A stretch of 64,000 bases of DNA from Symbiodinium natans. Taxonomy: Eukaryota > Sar > Dinophyceae > Suessiales > Symbiodiniaceae. A model generated the notes under the pieces. It ran no database searches, was not told the DNA's origin, and saw nothing but the letters and a program-made list of their open reading frames with translations. Positions 32,456 to 44,045 of the stretch are shown piece by piece. A program made the position numbers and the translations under genes. The stretch covers positions 1 through 64,000 of the forward strand of contig CAJNDS010002309.1 in assembly GCA_905221605.1 (NCBI GenBank), read 5' to 3'. Position 1 is the first letter of the stretch, and the number at the start of each line of letters is the position of its first letter.

Positions 32456-35400
32456 CAGTAAGGAGCATGGCTTTGGCTCAATTGTTGCACACAGCTCTGT
32501 GGCAGGACAGGGCATGTCTAGTTGAAACTGGTGCCCTGCGGCCTACAGGTCTTGCTTTTTGCAATGTTTAGGGTTTAGGGTTTAGGGTTTAGGGTTTAGG
32601 GTGTAGGGTGTAGGGTTTAGGGTTTAGGGTTTCGGGTTTCGGGTTTCGGGTTTAGGGTTATTCAAGAACCCTCTCAACAATTGATCTTCGTGAAAGCTTG
32701 GAGGAATCGCCGAGCCCGAAAGCCCAAAACCCTGCGGGACCTACTCAGGGATGCTCCGAGAGAGCCCAATATCCCTGTAATAATATTAGGCCTTCTTAAT
32801 AAACTCAGGTAACTAACTTTAGTCAGGAAGGTTCGGGTTCTCTGGGTTAGTGCCTCCTGACCCATTCCTAAACACCAGGGCCCCCCGGAAGAAGCTGGAT
32901 CATCATTTGAGGCGCCAGTCTGGGAAAAAAACGGCAGGGATGCAGCAGACGGCGGATATGCCTGATCCCACAGAAACCTCAGATTCAGCAGTTTAGGGCG
33001 TATAGGGCTCGTTAGGGGTTTTTGGGGTTCAGCTCGATGCAATACTTCCAAGTAGGGGCCCCCAAGTTACACGCGGGTTTAGAACAGCCCCACGGTGGGT
33101 TGTAAAATAAACAAAAACCGGTGTTGTCGCAGTGCAAATGTTGTGAACCGCTGCTTGGGGACGTTCTATCCTTTCTGGGCTTCTCAGTCCTTGTGCAAGT
33201 AGTGGGCCCTAAGCTATAAGTAAGTATTTTATCAGGGCTCTAATGTGGGTTATGAGTTGTATTGCTTGGGTTAGAACTCCCTCAACGAAAGTTCCCTACT
33301 TGTAACTCCTTTCAAGGTACGGGCGGGCAGTCGAAGGAGTTTAAAGCAAGACTTCACACTTGGCCGGTGTCGTATCTTCTTGGATCCATTCTCGCTGTAG
33401 GCTGCCGCAGACCTGAAACCGGAATCATGTAGGTGTTGGAATAACTACAAATAGTATTCCCAAAAACCTATTCTAATTCTTCAGGCCCCTATAGTATCCC
33501 AAGTGCGAGGGTAGACATCCCTGAAACTAAGCAGGAACCCTAAACCCTAAACCCTAAACCCTAAACCCTAGACCCTAAACCCTAAACCCTAAACCCTATG
33601 AGCCCTGAATCTTCAACCCCATAGTCGAGGGAGTCATACTTGGACCCCCAAGGACGTACCCCTAAGGTTCCCTTGACATCCTCCTACTACGGCCCTTATC
33701 TTGCCTTAGAGGATCTACAAAAGGGGTCCCCAACCCAAGGGTACAACCTTAGGGGTCAAAGGTACTCCGAGTGATGCAAGCCCTTGGCCCTCAGCCCGAA
33801 AGCCTGTAAGGCCTGAACACCATTAGGGTTTAGGGTTTAGGGTTTAGGGTTTAGGGTTTAGGGTTTAGGGTTTAGGGTTTAGGCATGCCCCGGCAAGCCG
33901 CAACGGTGGATGGAGATGGCTTCCAAACACGGCAGATGTAGGGTGCGAGAGCAAGGCGGCTTACCTCGAGGCGCAAGGAGGTGCTGGCTTTTAGGGCATG
34001 GGGGGTTTGAGCTTTAGGGTTTAGGGCTGGAGGTTTAGGGTTTAGGGGTTGAGGTTTAGGGTTTAGGGGTTGAGGTTTAGGGTTTAGGGGTTGAGGTTTT
34101 TTGGTATGAGGTTTTCGGGATATGGGGTGTGGGTGGCTGGTGAAGTAGAAGCCGGAGCTTGGCGAGGAATTGAACGCCAGCGAGTTTGCGCAGAAGAACC
34201 GAGCTTCCGGTGCCAACCGCTCTTCTGCGACAATCTGGTCCACCCGATGCCCTACTGGGGAGCTCTGTTGGCTTAGTAAGTCTACTTAGTAACCCCTCCA
34301 GAAACCCTAGTATGCTCCCCATAGCCCCCCTTACGAACCCTAAACAATAGGTCACAAAGGGCTTCCAAGTAAACTCCAGCCTAAAGCATAAACTCTGAAC
34401 CCTACACCCTAAACCCTTAAGCCCGAAGCCCTAAACCCTAAGCCTAAACCCTAAACCCCCTCTGAGGGTGTGGTTTTGGGGTTCCAGTGGGCAGAAGGGG
34501 ATCTGAGGCTCTCCCGAATTGGCTCGTGTCTCCTTTTCCCCTCCAGGACATGACGGTTTAGGGTTTAGGGTTTAGGGTTCAGGGTTCAGGGTTTAGGGTT
34601 TAGGGTTTAAGCACTAGTTAGAAGTAGAATCAAGCCTTAAACCCTTAACCCTGAACCCGAAACCCTAAACCCTAAACCCTAAACCCTAAACCCTAAACCC
34701 TAACCCTAAACCCTAGATCAAAAGAGGCAATGCAGGAACCTGATGCAGAAACCCCTGGCTCTCCATGCGTCGTTTATCAATCCCTTTAAGACCCGAGTAT
34801 ATACCACATAGGTGCATGGACCCTTAGGGGTATCCCTAAACCCTAAACCCTAAACCCTAAACCCTAAACCCTAAACCCTAAACCCTAAACCCTAAACCCT
34901 AAACGCTAAACCCTAAACCCTAAACCCATCGAAGCCTTAGGCGCTAAACCCGAATACACATCCAGGAGATGAAAGGGGGGGGATTCATCATCAGGTTCTT
35001 TAAGCTTCCGGGCCTCCGAAGAGTCGTCTGAAGGACATAAGGGTTTCGGGTTTCGGGTTTCGGGTTTAGGGTTTCGGGTTTCGGGTTTAGGGTTTAGGGT
35101 TTCGGGTTTAGGGTTTAGGGCTTCGGGTTTCGGGTTTAGGGTTTCGGGCTTGGGGTTTAGGGTTCCTGCGGCCCGTCGTGCGAAGCCACAGCCTCTATCT
35201 GAGCCTGCGGCCGCGAAAAGAATCCAAAAGATCATGTTGGTCTGGCTTGCAGTGGAGGAAGCGAACCTGTCGGCTTAGGGCTTAGTGCTTGCCGCCGCTG
35301 GAACTGTGGAAAGCAGCCTACCGTTTGCTTCAGAACCCCAACCCCCCCCCCCCCCCGAAAAAAAAAAAATCAAAACACACACACCACACACACAAAAAAA

Positions 35401-36044
35401 AAAAAAAACACTATGCTGCCCTTACAAGTTACAAGGAAGAATATCATTTATTTGATGGGTGGGGGTTTTTAGGCAGATGGTAGCGGCTTTTGGGCTGTCT
35501 TGCACCCCGAAGTCCAGGCATCAGCAGAGGTTTCCATCCACTCCCACTAGACTCCCCGGGCCGAAGCCAGGCCCGTTTAGGGTTTAGGGTTTAGGGTTTA
35601 GGGAGAAAACTGTCTGCTTCGTGCCGATCAGGACTGTAGGGGCTGCGAATTCTTTTGGGGGATGCACGTTTGGTACATCAACCCAAACCTGCTAGTACTA
35701 GGGTTTACGGTTTAGGGTCTAGGGTTTTAGGGCTTAGGGTAGACTACCAATAAGACCTCGAAGCCGAAAGCCCCCCCCCCCCCAAAGCCCGAAACCCCAA
35801 ACCCCAAACCGTCAAGTCAACACCCAAAGCCACCTAAAGCCTAAACCCAAGACCCGAGAGCCGAAACCCTAAACCCTAAACCCTAAATCCTAAACCCTAA
35901 ATCCTAAACCCTGAACCCTGATCTTCTGGCGCGGCACCCATGCTGGGACATGGTGGTGATGAGCCAGGTGCCGCAGGTGACCTCCAAATCCGATCCCCCA
36001 AGGTTTAAGTTGTCGACCTTTGCTGTATGAAGCCAAGGGCCATA

Positions 36045-36145
36045 GGTTTAGGGTTTAGGGTTTAGGGTTTAGGGTTTAGGGTTTAGGGTTTAGGGTTTAG
36101 GGTTTAGGGTTTAGGGTTTAGGGTTTAGGGTTTAGGGTTTATTGT
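36045..36145. repeat. Interstitial telomeric block (TTTAGGG)n
   Basis: About 14 perfect units, G-rich on the plus strand, ending in degenerate units just before an introner (36170-36320). Confidence 0.95.
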
Positions 36146-36531
36146 TTAGGGCTTAGGGTTTCGGATTTAGGGTAGTTACATGGTCCCTTAGTATGGGCCC
36201 TTAAAAGGGTACCCCTTACATACCCCTAGAATTATATACCCCTACACAAATTAAAGGCCCTTACATCAGAACCCTTGAAAGGAGGTGAGGGAATGTATTC
36301 ATTAAGCGCCCATGGAAAGTACCCTCAGACACCTAAACCCTAGGTCTTAGGATGTCGTTCGGGGTGTAGGTGAGGGGCGTCTGCAGCCTGGGATGCTTGA
36401 GTTAAACCGGGCCTGAAATTCGGGAAAACCCTAAACCCGTAACCCTAAACCCTAAACCCTAAACCCTAAAGGAAAACATAGGGTGGAAGCCTGGACCAGG
36501 AACAAAAATCTATCTGCATGGGTTCTCTAAC

Positions 36532-36895
36532 GTGGGTCGTTACATGGCCCCTCAGTATGGGCCCTGAGATGGGGACCCCTTATATACCCTGTATAGGGTT
36601 TAGGGTTCAGGGTCTAGGGTTTGGGGTTTAGGGCTTAGGGGTATACCCTAAAAACCCAAGGGCCCATGAAGCCGCGAACCCTAAGCCCTAAACCCTAAAA
36701 ACCCTAAACCCTAAAAACCCTAAACCCTAAACCCTAAACCCTAAACCCTAAACACGGTACCCTAAACCCTAAACCCTAAACCCTAAACCCTAAACCCTAA
36801 ACCCTAAACCTTAAACCCTCCCTTTAAGATCCCTTTCAAGCCGGTAAGGGACCATCTTGAGGGACCATGCAACGACCCTTACAATGTTCCCAACG
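36532..36895. mobile_element. Introner family F8 split by two telomeric blocks
   Basis: Ends GGGTCGTTACATGGCCCC and GGGACCATGCAACGACCC are inverted. A G-rich block (about 36594-36641) is flanked by the direct repeat TATACCCT (36583-36590, 36642-36649); a C-rich block (about 36680-36820) follows. Deleting the first block restores the spacing seen in the 60056-60175 copy. Confidence 0.75.
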
Positions 36896-37006
36896 CAGTG
36901 CCCCTATCATAAGCTAAGATCAGTGCTGAAAAAAGGGAGGTTAGGGTTTAGGGTTTAGGGTTTAGGGTTTAGGGTTTAGGGTTTAGGGTTTAGGGTTTAG
37001 GGTTAC

Positions 37007-37068
37007 CCGCACATGCCAACAGAGTATGTGTGCGCAACTCCGGTTGTGTAGAGCTCCGACACGAGTTT
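37007..37068 (-). CDS. Exon KLVSELYTTGVAHTYSVGMC
   Basis: 20 codons plus two bases from acceptor GTTAGAG to donor GG|GTAACCC in a telomeric block. Product KLVSELYTTGVAHTYSVGMC. A pyrimidine-rich (CTTGT) repeat lies upstream of the acceptor. VSELY is shared with the candidate at 43054-43141. Confidence 0.48.
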
Positions 37069-37233
37069 CTCTAACGAACTCACGCGGCACACAAGACAAG
37101 ACAAGACAAGTGCCCCTATCATAAGCTAAGATCAGTGCTGAAAAAAAGGGGGTTTAGGGTTTAGGGTTTAGGGTTTAGGGTTTAGGGTTTAGGGTTTAGG
37201 GTTTAGGGTTTAGGGTTTAGGGTTTAGGGAAAC

Positions 37234-37308
37234 TGTCCCAGCGTAGAAGTGCGGGCGCCAGCCCAGCTCAGGCTTGTAGACGAAGCTGGAGTTGAAGCTT
37301 TGCGCGGC
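37234..37308 (-). CDS. Exon AAQSFNSSFVYKPELGWRPH
   Basis: Exactly 25 codons from acceptor ATGAAG to donor ACA|GTTTCC, product AAQSFNSSFVYKPELGWRPH then FYAGT, almost all C/G-ending codons. It starts with the same AAG|GCCGCGCA junction as the exon at 15113-15164, which suggests a duplicated exon family. Confidence 0.58.
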
Positions 37309-37464
37309 CTTCATGTGCAAGTCCATGGTTTAGGGTGTAGGGTTAGGGTTTAGGGTTTAGGGTTTAGGTTTAGGGTGTAGGATGTAGGGTTTAGGGTTTA
37401 GGGTTAGGGTTTAGGGTTTAGGGTTTAGGGTTTAGTGTTTAGGGTTAGGGGTTAGGGTTTAGGG

Positions 37465-37575
37465 TTCAGAGTCCTCGCTGAGCACATCCCAGGGAACCAG
37501 GTGCTGTGGGCAGGGAAGATCGCCACACGTCTTGGACGTCATGAAGAGGGGCCAGCCATTCCCAGGCTTGTAGAG
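37465..37575 (-). CDS. Exon LYKPGNGWPLFMTSKTCGD
   Basis: Minus-strand segment between telomeric blocks, product LYKPGNGWPLFMTSKTCGDL then PCPQHLVPWDVLSEDSE. Its start (YKP-x2-GW-x-P-x-F) is shared with the exon at 37234-37308 (YKPELGWRPHF), so the two appear to be related copies. Borders are approximate. Confidence 0.52.
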
Positions 37576-38148
37576 GGTTTAGGGTTTAGGGTTTAGGGCC
37601 CCAGGGCCACCAGCGCTTCGTCACTTAGGAGCTGGTTCAATTTAGGGATTTGGGGGGGAGGGGGGGGTGGGGGTCGGGGGTGCCCCAAGTTCGTAGTGTT
37701 AGGGTTAGGGTCTAGGGGTCTTAAGCCCCTAAGCCTTTCACCTTAAACCCTTATGCTCTGATCCGAAAGAATCCTCATCATGGAACCCTATAGAACCCTT
37801 ACAAAACACTTATAGAACCTTACTAAACCCATACCAGCCCTTACAACTAAACCCTAAACCCCTAAACCCCTAAACCCGTCAACCCCTCAACCCCTCAACC
37901 CCTAAACCCCTAAACCTAAGCCCCTAAACCCCTAAACCCCTAAACCCCTAAACCCAAAACCCCAAAACCCCTAAACCCTAAACCCCTAAACCCCTCCTAA
38001 ACCCCCAAACCCCCAAAATCCCCAAACCCCAAAACCCCTAAAACCCCTAAAACCCCTAAAACCCCTAAAACCCCTAAAACCCCTAAAAACCCTAAAAACC
38101 CTAAAAACCCTAAAACCCTAAACCTAAACCCTAAACCCTAAACCCTAC

Positions 38149-38237
38149 AACAGCCCATGAGCCCGGTAAAGCCCTCCATGGTCACCTCCACCCCGACGGC
38201 CATCACGGCAAGAACGTTGCAGGCCACGGTGAAGCGC
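38149..38237 (-). CDS. Membrane-protein exon RFTVACNVLAVMAVGVEVTM
   Basis: One base, 29 codons and one base between acceptor TTGAG|G and donor T|GTAGGGTTTAGGG, where the telomeric block makes the donor. Product RFTVACNVLAVMAVGVEVTM then EGFTGLMGC. About 25 of 29 codons end in C or G. One hydrophobic helix. The plus strand (MSPVKPSMVTST...) looks like its shadow. Confidence 0.65.
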
Positions 38238-38388
38238 CTCAAGGGTTTCGGGTTTCGGGTTTCGGGTTTAGGGTTTAGGGAGTTTTTTGGTCGTTTTTGT
38301 CAATGTAAGAACATTGGGGAACCAACCAGAGGATACTCCAGAAACAGTAGGAATCACCAACAGAAAAATCTCCTTCCCCGCCTCCCCC

Positions 38389-38517
38389 TAAACCCTAAAC
38401 CCTAAACCCTAAACCCTAAACCCTAAACCCTAAACCCTAAACCCTAAACCCTAAACCCTAAACCCTAAACCCTAAACCCTAAACCCTAAACCCTAAACCC
38501 TAAACCCTAAACCCTAA
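38389..38517. repeat. Interstitial telomeric block (CCCTAAA)n
   Basis: Eighteen perfect units, among the longest C-rich arrays; a similar one lies at 41480-41605. Confidence 0.97.
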
Positions 38518-39283
38518 CAAAAAAAATCTACCGGAGATGAAGACCCCCGCGTTTAGCGCTTCATGGGCTTCAGAATGTGGGGCTTTCAGGACTCTCGGCC
38601 CCTGAGCCACTAAACCCTGTAATTTAGGGTTTAGGGTATAGGATTTAGGGTTTAGGGTTTAGGCAAGTACTTCTAACCCCAATGAAAACTGCACTTACAA
38701 GCCCCCTAAGTCTTCTAAGTCGGCTATACGTAGATTGATCATGGGGGTTCTAAGTACCCATGAACCTCCGTAGGCCTTGGGGTAGAGGGGTGTGGAGGCT
38801 TTAAGGTTTAAACCCTAAACCCTAAACCCTAAACCCCTAAAAACCCTGAGCCTCAAACCCTAAACCCGAAACCTAAACCCTGAACCCCTTAAACCCTTGA
38901 GACAGGTCATACTATATGTTGTTGAAGGGGTTTCTTATTCTCTGCTGCAACGAGGCCCAAAAGAGATCAAGCCTTTGCAGCTCGACCAAACCAAAATTCC
39001 AGAGGTTTAAAGCATACAAGCATGTACCCCGGCGTCGAGCGTGCGACATACTACTCAGAAATCATTCAGAAGCCAGGCCCCTAAACCCTAAACCCTACTG
39101 AACCCTATATAGACCCTAAACCCTAAACCCGAAACCCTGAACCCTAAGCCCTAAACCCTAAACCCTACAAGCAACCAGTGGTCAACGCTCCAAGCGGCAA
39201 CTCCATCGAAGAGCCGGTCGACGCTGGGATGGCCAATGGCTTCTCGTCAAGGCGGGGCAGGGCGCAGAAGACGAGCCTTTTTT

Positions 39284-39314
<31 letters not shown>

Positions 39315-39449
39315 GTGGGGCTTTAGGGGGGCTTGAGGGGTTTAGGGTTATTAGGGTTTAGGGTTTTGGGGTTTCGGGTTTGGGGGTTTAGGGTTTAGGG
39401 GTTAGGGTTTAGGGTTCAGGGGTTTAGGGTGTAGGGTTTAGGGTTTAAG

Positions 39450-39925
39450 GTGCTGCCCGCCCGACCCTCCCGATGTTCTTCGTGCAATCAACTTATCTCT
39501 TTTGTATCTTTCTTACCCCTTTCTCTAAATCACAACCACGTCGCGCGGAAGTTGAGTTGTCGCCGAAGGATGCAACTTAACTTGCGCGTATGTTTAGGGG
39601 AACAATTTTTGGAGAAGCCTGAGGCAAGCCATCCTACGAACGGCTGCCGCCAGAACAACAGCATCAGCCGTTCAGATTCTGCGAGTGGAGCAGAGACTGG
39701 GTCCAGGTTTTGCATGAAACTACCTGGCTGCCGCCAGAATGACAGAACATCCGCTGGCCGTTGGAATGACATAACGTTCGCTTCCTCGAGCAGAGAGCTG
39801 GGGTCCAGGTTTCACGCGAAACCACCTGGCAGCCGACAGAGCCAAAAAAATGCGGGGTCCAGACTATTGCTCTCGGAGCAGGGTCCAGGTTTTGCGTGAA
39901 ACTACCTGGCTGCCGCCAGCAAAAC
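39450..39925 (+). CDS. 149-codon ORF built on a diverged tandem repeat
   Basis: ORF 39450-39899 overlaps three diverged copies of a 35-40 bp unit (39700-39738, 39799-39837, 39884-39922). Each starts GGGTCCAGGTTT, has a TGAAAC- or CGAAAC-type middle and ends CCTGGC(T/A)GCCG. The central part folds back (CCAGGT...ACCTGG). The repeat gives recurrent GSRF-x-K-P-G-C/S-R-Q peptides. Both strands are open over most of it. A repeat-derived ORF is more likely than a conserved gene. Confidence 0.25.
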
Positions 39926-40264
39926 GGAGAAGTACAAGATGCAAGTGTTGCAACGCTGTTGCCCCACCGCACATCCAGAAAACCATGGGGTCATTTCTGC
40001 AATCAAGCTCCTTGCGTATTACACCTGGACTCGACCACTTTTGGAGAGAGCGCTATATTTGGTTCGCTTATTTTGGAATCCCTAAATGAACCTAAACCCT
40101 AAACCCTAAACTCTAAAGCCTAAACCCTAAACCCGTTTGTGGTGAAGCCTTTGAAGCTTGAAGCTTTCTTAGCTTCGCGAGCCGCACTCCACTTTTGACC
40201 AAATCCTGGTTTCCCCCCCCCCCCCCCCACGGGGGCTGCCTGTGGAGCTTTTTGAGGGCAAACA

Positions 40265-40550
40265 TTCCTAAACCCTAAACCTTAATCCCTTAAACACTTA
40301 AACCCTTAAACCTGTAAACCCTTAAACCCTTATAAACCCTTCTCAACCCTTATAAACCCTTATAAACCCTTATAAACCCTTATAAACCCTTAAACCCTTA
40401 AACCCTAAATTTAAACCCTTAAGCCCTACACACTAAACCCTAAACCCTTGAACCGTCTTAACCGCTAAACCCTATACCCTTAAACCCTCAAACCCCTAAA
40501 CCCTAAGCCCGAAACCCCTAAACCCGAAACCTAAATCCTGGCCCTTTAAC
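40265..40550. repeat. Variant telomeric block with CCCTTATAAA decamers
   Basis: Degenerate block in which the unit has expanded to CCCTTAAA and then CCCTTATAAA (40318-40392). It shows stepwise change of unit length from 7 to 8 to 10. Confidence 0.9.
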
Positions 40551-40680
40551 CCCTAGAGTCTTGGCCGCGATCGCGACCTAGTCGCGAAGCGGCTTCACGA
40601 CGATCAGGAGCCGTCAAGACACACCATTGCAGAGGGTGAAGCCTCTGCAGCCTCTCCAGCCTCTCATCCTAGGCAAGGCT
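40550..40680 (-). CDS. Candidate exon LERLQRLHPLQWCVL
   Basis: Open minus-strand segment, product LERLQRLHPLQWCVLTAPDR continuing REAASRLGRDRG, ending near a TAA at the telomeric border. Charged, helix-like, with imperfect internal 9-base repeats (GCCTCTCCAGCCTCT) on the plus strand. A second frame is also open. Confidence 0.33.
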
Positions 40681-41420
40681 CCCCACTGGGACTTTTTAAA
40701 GATGAGACCTGTAAAACTTCAACCCCATTCCCGAAAGGAAATCCTAAATCCTAAATACAAGCCTGCCCCTAAGCCCTAAACCCTAAACCCTAAACCCCAC
40801 ACCCCAAACCCCAAACCCCAAACCCTTCCCAGAAGCTTCTCAGCGCTTTTTGAAGCCCCCAGAGAGAGCCATACAAGATGCTTGGGAGCCTTCCAGGGTC
40901 CTCCAAAGGGTCGCCCGGAAAACCCGCCCTTCCCGACCTTTAGGGTTTAGGGTTTGGGGTTTAGGGTTTAGGGGTTTAGGATTTAGGGTTTATTAGGGTA
41001 ACCGGCTGAGGGTTTAGCGGCTTCTCGTTCTTCTTTCTGAAGGTTATGTGTATCAGATTTTGTGGCTCACATACCAGAAGACCTTCATTCTTTTTTAACT
41101 TTCACGACGTTCATAGGAGCTCTTCGGCGAAATCAGAACTCTCGTTTTTCAAGACCTTGAGAAGATAAATACCAAACCGCTACGCAAGGAAGCCCCCTTC
41201 CAGTTTATCGTTGGACAAGGGTTCTAGATATGGTTTTAGTAGGGAGTTCCTATTCCAGCCAGCACCGCCGCAGAAAAAGACTTTTTGGTTTCCCTAAACC
41301 CTAAACCCTAAACCCTAAACCCCAAACCCTAAACCCTAAACCCTAAACCCTAAACCCTGAACCCTGAAGACCCCGCAACCCTCTCAAAAGCGGCGGGGCA
41401 CCCGGCAACCGAAGTCAAAC

Positions 41421-41481
41421 CCCCGGCAGCGAAGAACATCATCTGCGTGCCGTAGTTCTGCCGAAACGCCTCGACCGTGCC
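41421..41481 (-). CDS. Exon GTVEAFRQNYGTQMMFFAAG
   Basis: 20 codons plus one base from acceptor TTTAG (the telomeric heptamer) to donor G|GTTTGAC. Product GTVEAFRQNYGTQMMFFAAG. Almost all codons end in C or G. Reading on past the donor gives GLTSVAGCPAAFERVAG, also open, so the exon may be longer. Confidence 0.55.
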
Positions 41482-41605
41482 CTAAACCCTAAACCCTAAA
41501 CCCTAAACCCTAAACCCTAAACCCTAAACCCTAAACCCTAAACCCTAAACCCTAAACCCTAAACCCTAAACCCTAAACCCTAAACCCTAAACCCTAAACC
41601 CTAAA
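41480..41605. repeat. Interstitial telomeric block (CCCTAAA)n
   Basis: About 18 near-perfect units. Its lower edge forms the acceptor TTTAG of the minus-strand exon at 41421-41481. Confidence 0.97.
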
Positions 41606-41782
41606 ACTCAACAACCCAAAAACCCAGAACCCTAAACCCTATACATCTTGGGCTTGGGGTTGAGGAGTTTTGGGCCTTCTGGGGTTTGAAGTTTAAAGCT
41701 TGGGGATTGGGGGTTGCAAGATTTGGGATTTAACCCATCAGGTTGACTAGAAAATCTTGAGACGGCCTGTTCGTATAAACAT

Positions 41783-41888
41783 ATGGTCGGCTCTCGACAA
41801 TATGGTCCCTTTTTGGGTACCCTAGATACAAGGGGCCGCCTCATGATAAAGACCCCAGAAGGAACCATACCTTAGAGAAGCTACCAAT
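41783..41888. mobile_element. Introner family F10 (GGTCGCTTCTCTAAG ends)
   Basis: Ends ATGGTCGGCTCTCGACAA and TTAGAGAAGCTACCAAT with inner TATGGTCCCTTTTTGGG mirrored. Copies 5738-5855, 17150-17240 and 52030-52262 (expanded by another repeat and a telomeric block). The GTCRCTTCY end serves as donor for the exon at 52262-52352. Confidence 0.72.
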
Positions 41889-43053
41889 GTATAAAGCTTT
41901 GGGGTTTAGGGTTGAGGGGTTTCGTTCAGGAGGATTGTGTAATCAGCTCAAGAGTGTTACCATACAGCCAAAACCTAACACCTTAAGTGCTGTTGCGGGC
42001 CTTGGATGCTTCAGTTCAGTGCCCAAATACGCTAACGAACCCTAAACCCTAAACCCTAAAACCTAAACCCTAAACCCTAAACCCTAAACCCTAAACCCTA
42101 GCGAAATTACCTCCTCGCTGTGAGGCCTGCATCGGAAGTCTGATGCATATCCAGGTCCATCATGCCGGGGTTTAAGGTTTAGGGTTCAGGGTTTAGGGTT
42201 TAGGGTTTAGGGTAGTTTCTGTCTTGCAACTAGAAGGGAATCTAGTACAGCATAGAAAGGCCCGTATCATGATAGGGTTTAGTGTTGAGGGTTTAGGGTT
42301 TAAGGTTTAGGGTTGAGGTTTGAGGCTTGAGGGTTTAGGCTGCGAACCTGCTCCAACAGCAGCATGGCTACGCAGCCAGCAGCAAATCCGCCTGCGGCGG
42401 GTTGGGGGCCGGTCGCCTGGGTAGCGACCTCATGGAACACCCAGAAACACATGTGGATGTTTCCGAAATTAGGGGTACCGTGTTGGGGTCCTTATTATAA
42501 GGGAATCCTACTATTTGGGGTCAAATTTGGGTGTCCGGAAACCCCCCGTACCAAGAGATCTCAAAGACAATGCCTCCGGAGCGGGCATTTTGCCCTAAAC
42601 CTGACACCCTAAACCCATTGCCCCGATACCAACGTTGAACTTCCGTTGAACAAGCTCTTCGGCGGCTATTCAGCGGGGAAAGTGGGTGCCTGCCTGTGAC
42701 GGTTTAGGGCGTGCGCCCAAACGCACGCATGGCACCAGTGCCAACCGACACCTACATCCTAAACCCTGAACCCTAAGACTAAACCCTAAACCCTAAACCC
42801 TAAACCCTAAACCCTAAACCCTAAACCCTAGACCCATTAAAAAACCACTACATTCGCTTTTTAAACTGGCAAACAGATCAAGTACCGCCTTCCCCCAAAC
42901 CCAAAGCCCGACCCAACTCCTTGACCCAAAGAGCCGGGCAAGGTGCCCCCCCCTCTCCCCCCATAGACCGAATGTTCAGGGTTTAGGGTTTAGGGTTTAG
43001 GGTTTAGGGTTTAGGGTTTAGGGTTTAGGGTTTAGGGTTTAGGGTTCCCTCAC

Positions 43054-43141
43054 ACCCAGATCACCATCCTGGCCTTGGCTGAACGACTGCGCCGCAGAGG
43101 CATCCTCGCTGGCCTCATAGAGCTCGGAGACGAGTAAGTTC
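43054..43141 (-). CDS. Candidate exon LLVSELYEASEDASAAQSFS
   Basis: One base plus 29 codons from acceptor TACTAAG to donor GGT|GTGAGG. Product NLLVSELYEASEDASAAQSF then SQGQDGDLG. It resembles LVSELYTTG of the exon at 37007-37068. The plus strand has an equally good exon here (CACACCCAG acceptor, GTAAGT donor), so the strand call is weak. Confidence 0.42.
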
Positions 43142-43175
43142 CTTAGTAGCAGTAGCCCAGATGCCATAGAAGGGG

Positions 43176-43400
43176 GTTAGTGTTTGGGGTTTAGGGTTTA
43201 GGGGTTTAGGGGTTTAGGGGTTTAGGGGTTTAGGGGTTTAGGGGTTTAGGGGTTTAGGGGTTTAGGGGTTTAGGGGTTTAGGTGTTTAGGGGTTTAGGGG
43301 TTTAGGGGTTTAGGGGTTTAGGGGTTTAGGGGTTTAGGGGTTTAGGGGTTTAGGGGTTTGGGGGTTTGGGGGTTTAGGGGTTTAGGGGTTTAGGGTTTCG
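43176..43400. repeat. Octamer telomere-variant block (TTTAGGGG)n
   Basis: About 27 octamers, G-rich, mostly identical; the counterpart of 3415-3675 in the other orientation. Confidence 0.95.
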
Positions 43401-43841
43401 GGTAATCAGGGCACCCTTGTTTTTTTGGGTTGGATACTTCATAAGGGAACCTTGAAGCCAAAAAAAGGGAACCCTAAACCCTGACCCTACACCCTAAACC
43501 CTAAACCCCCAACCCTAAACCCCGAACCCTAAACCCTTAAATCCTAAACCCTAAACCGACAAAAAAAGGAAAAGGGTACCACTGGGACACCAAGGTTCGT
43601 CATCTGCCCAATCCTGTGCAGCGGTTGGTTGAGCGCCGTTACGGAACACTCCAAAAAGCTTAGAACATCCTTATCCCCATACCCCAAGAGGTAGACAAAA
43701 GGGAATCCCAGCTCTAATCCTCCTCATCATCCATAAGCCATCTTCGAACTTTCTGAAGTTTACTGTAACCGGGATTTGGCTTTCCGGCATTTGTCCCTTG
43801 AAAGTCCAAACATACCCCCCCACCCCCCCCCCCCCCCCCTC

Positions 43842-44045
43842 GACCCTAAACCCTAAACCCTAAACCCTAAACCCTAAACCCTAAACCCTAAAAACCCTAA
43901 AAACCCTAAACCCTAAACCCTAAACCCCTAAACCCTAAACCCTAAACCCTAAACCCTAAACCCTAAACCCTAAACCCTAAACCCTAAACCCTAAACCCTA
44001 AACCCTAAACCCTAACCCTAAACCCTAAACCCTAAACTCTAAACC
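43842..44045. repeat. Interstitial telomeric block (CCCTAAA)n
   Basis: About 28 units with a few 8-9 base variants, preceded by a poly-C tract. Confidence 0.95.

Noticed and set aside
32460-32485. Dinoflagellate spliced-leader relic (TTTGGCTCAA)
   Set aside because: Only ten bases match and the leading part differs. No full leader or relic tandem was found, so it is not counted as evidence for the lineage.
42610-42700. Plus-strand open segment NVELPLNKLFGGYSAGKVG before a GTGACG donor
   Set aside because: Attractive but short; the minus strand also gives a bounded exon (PPKSLFNGSSTL), and nothing links it to neighbours. Not listed as a gene.
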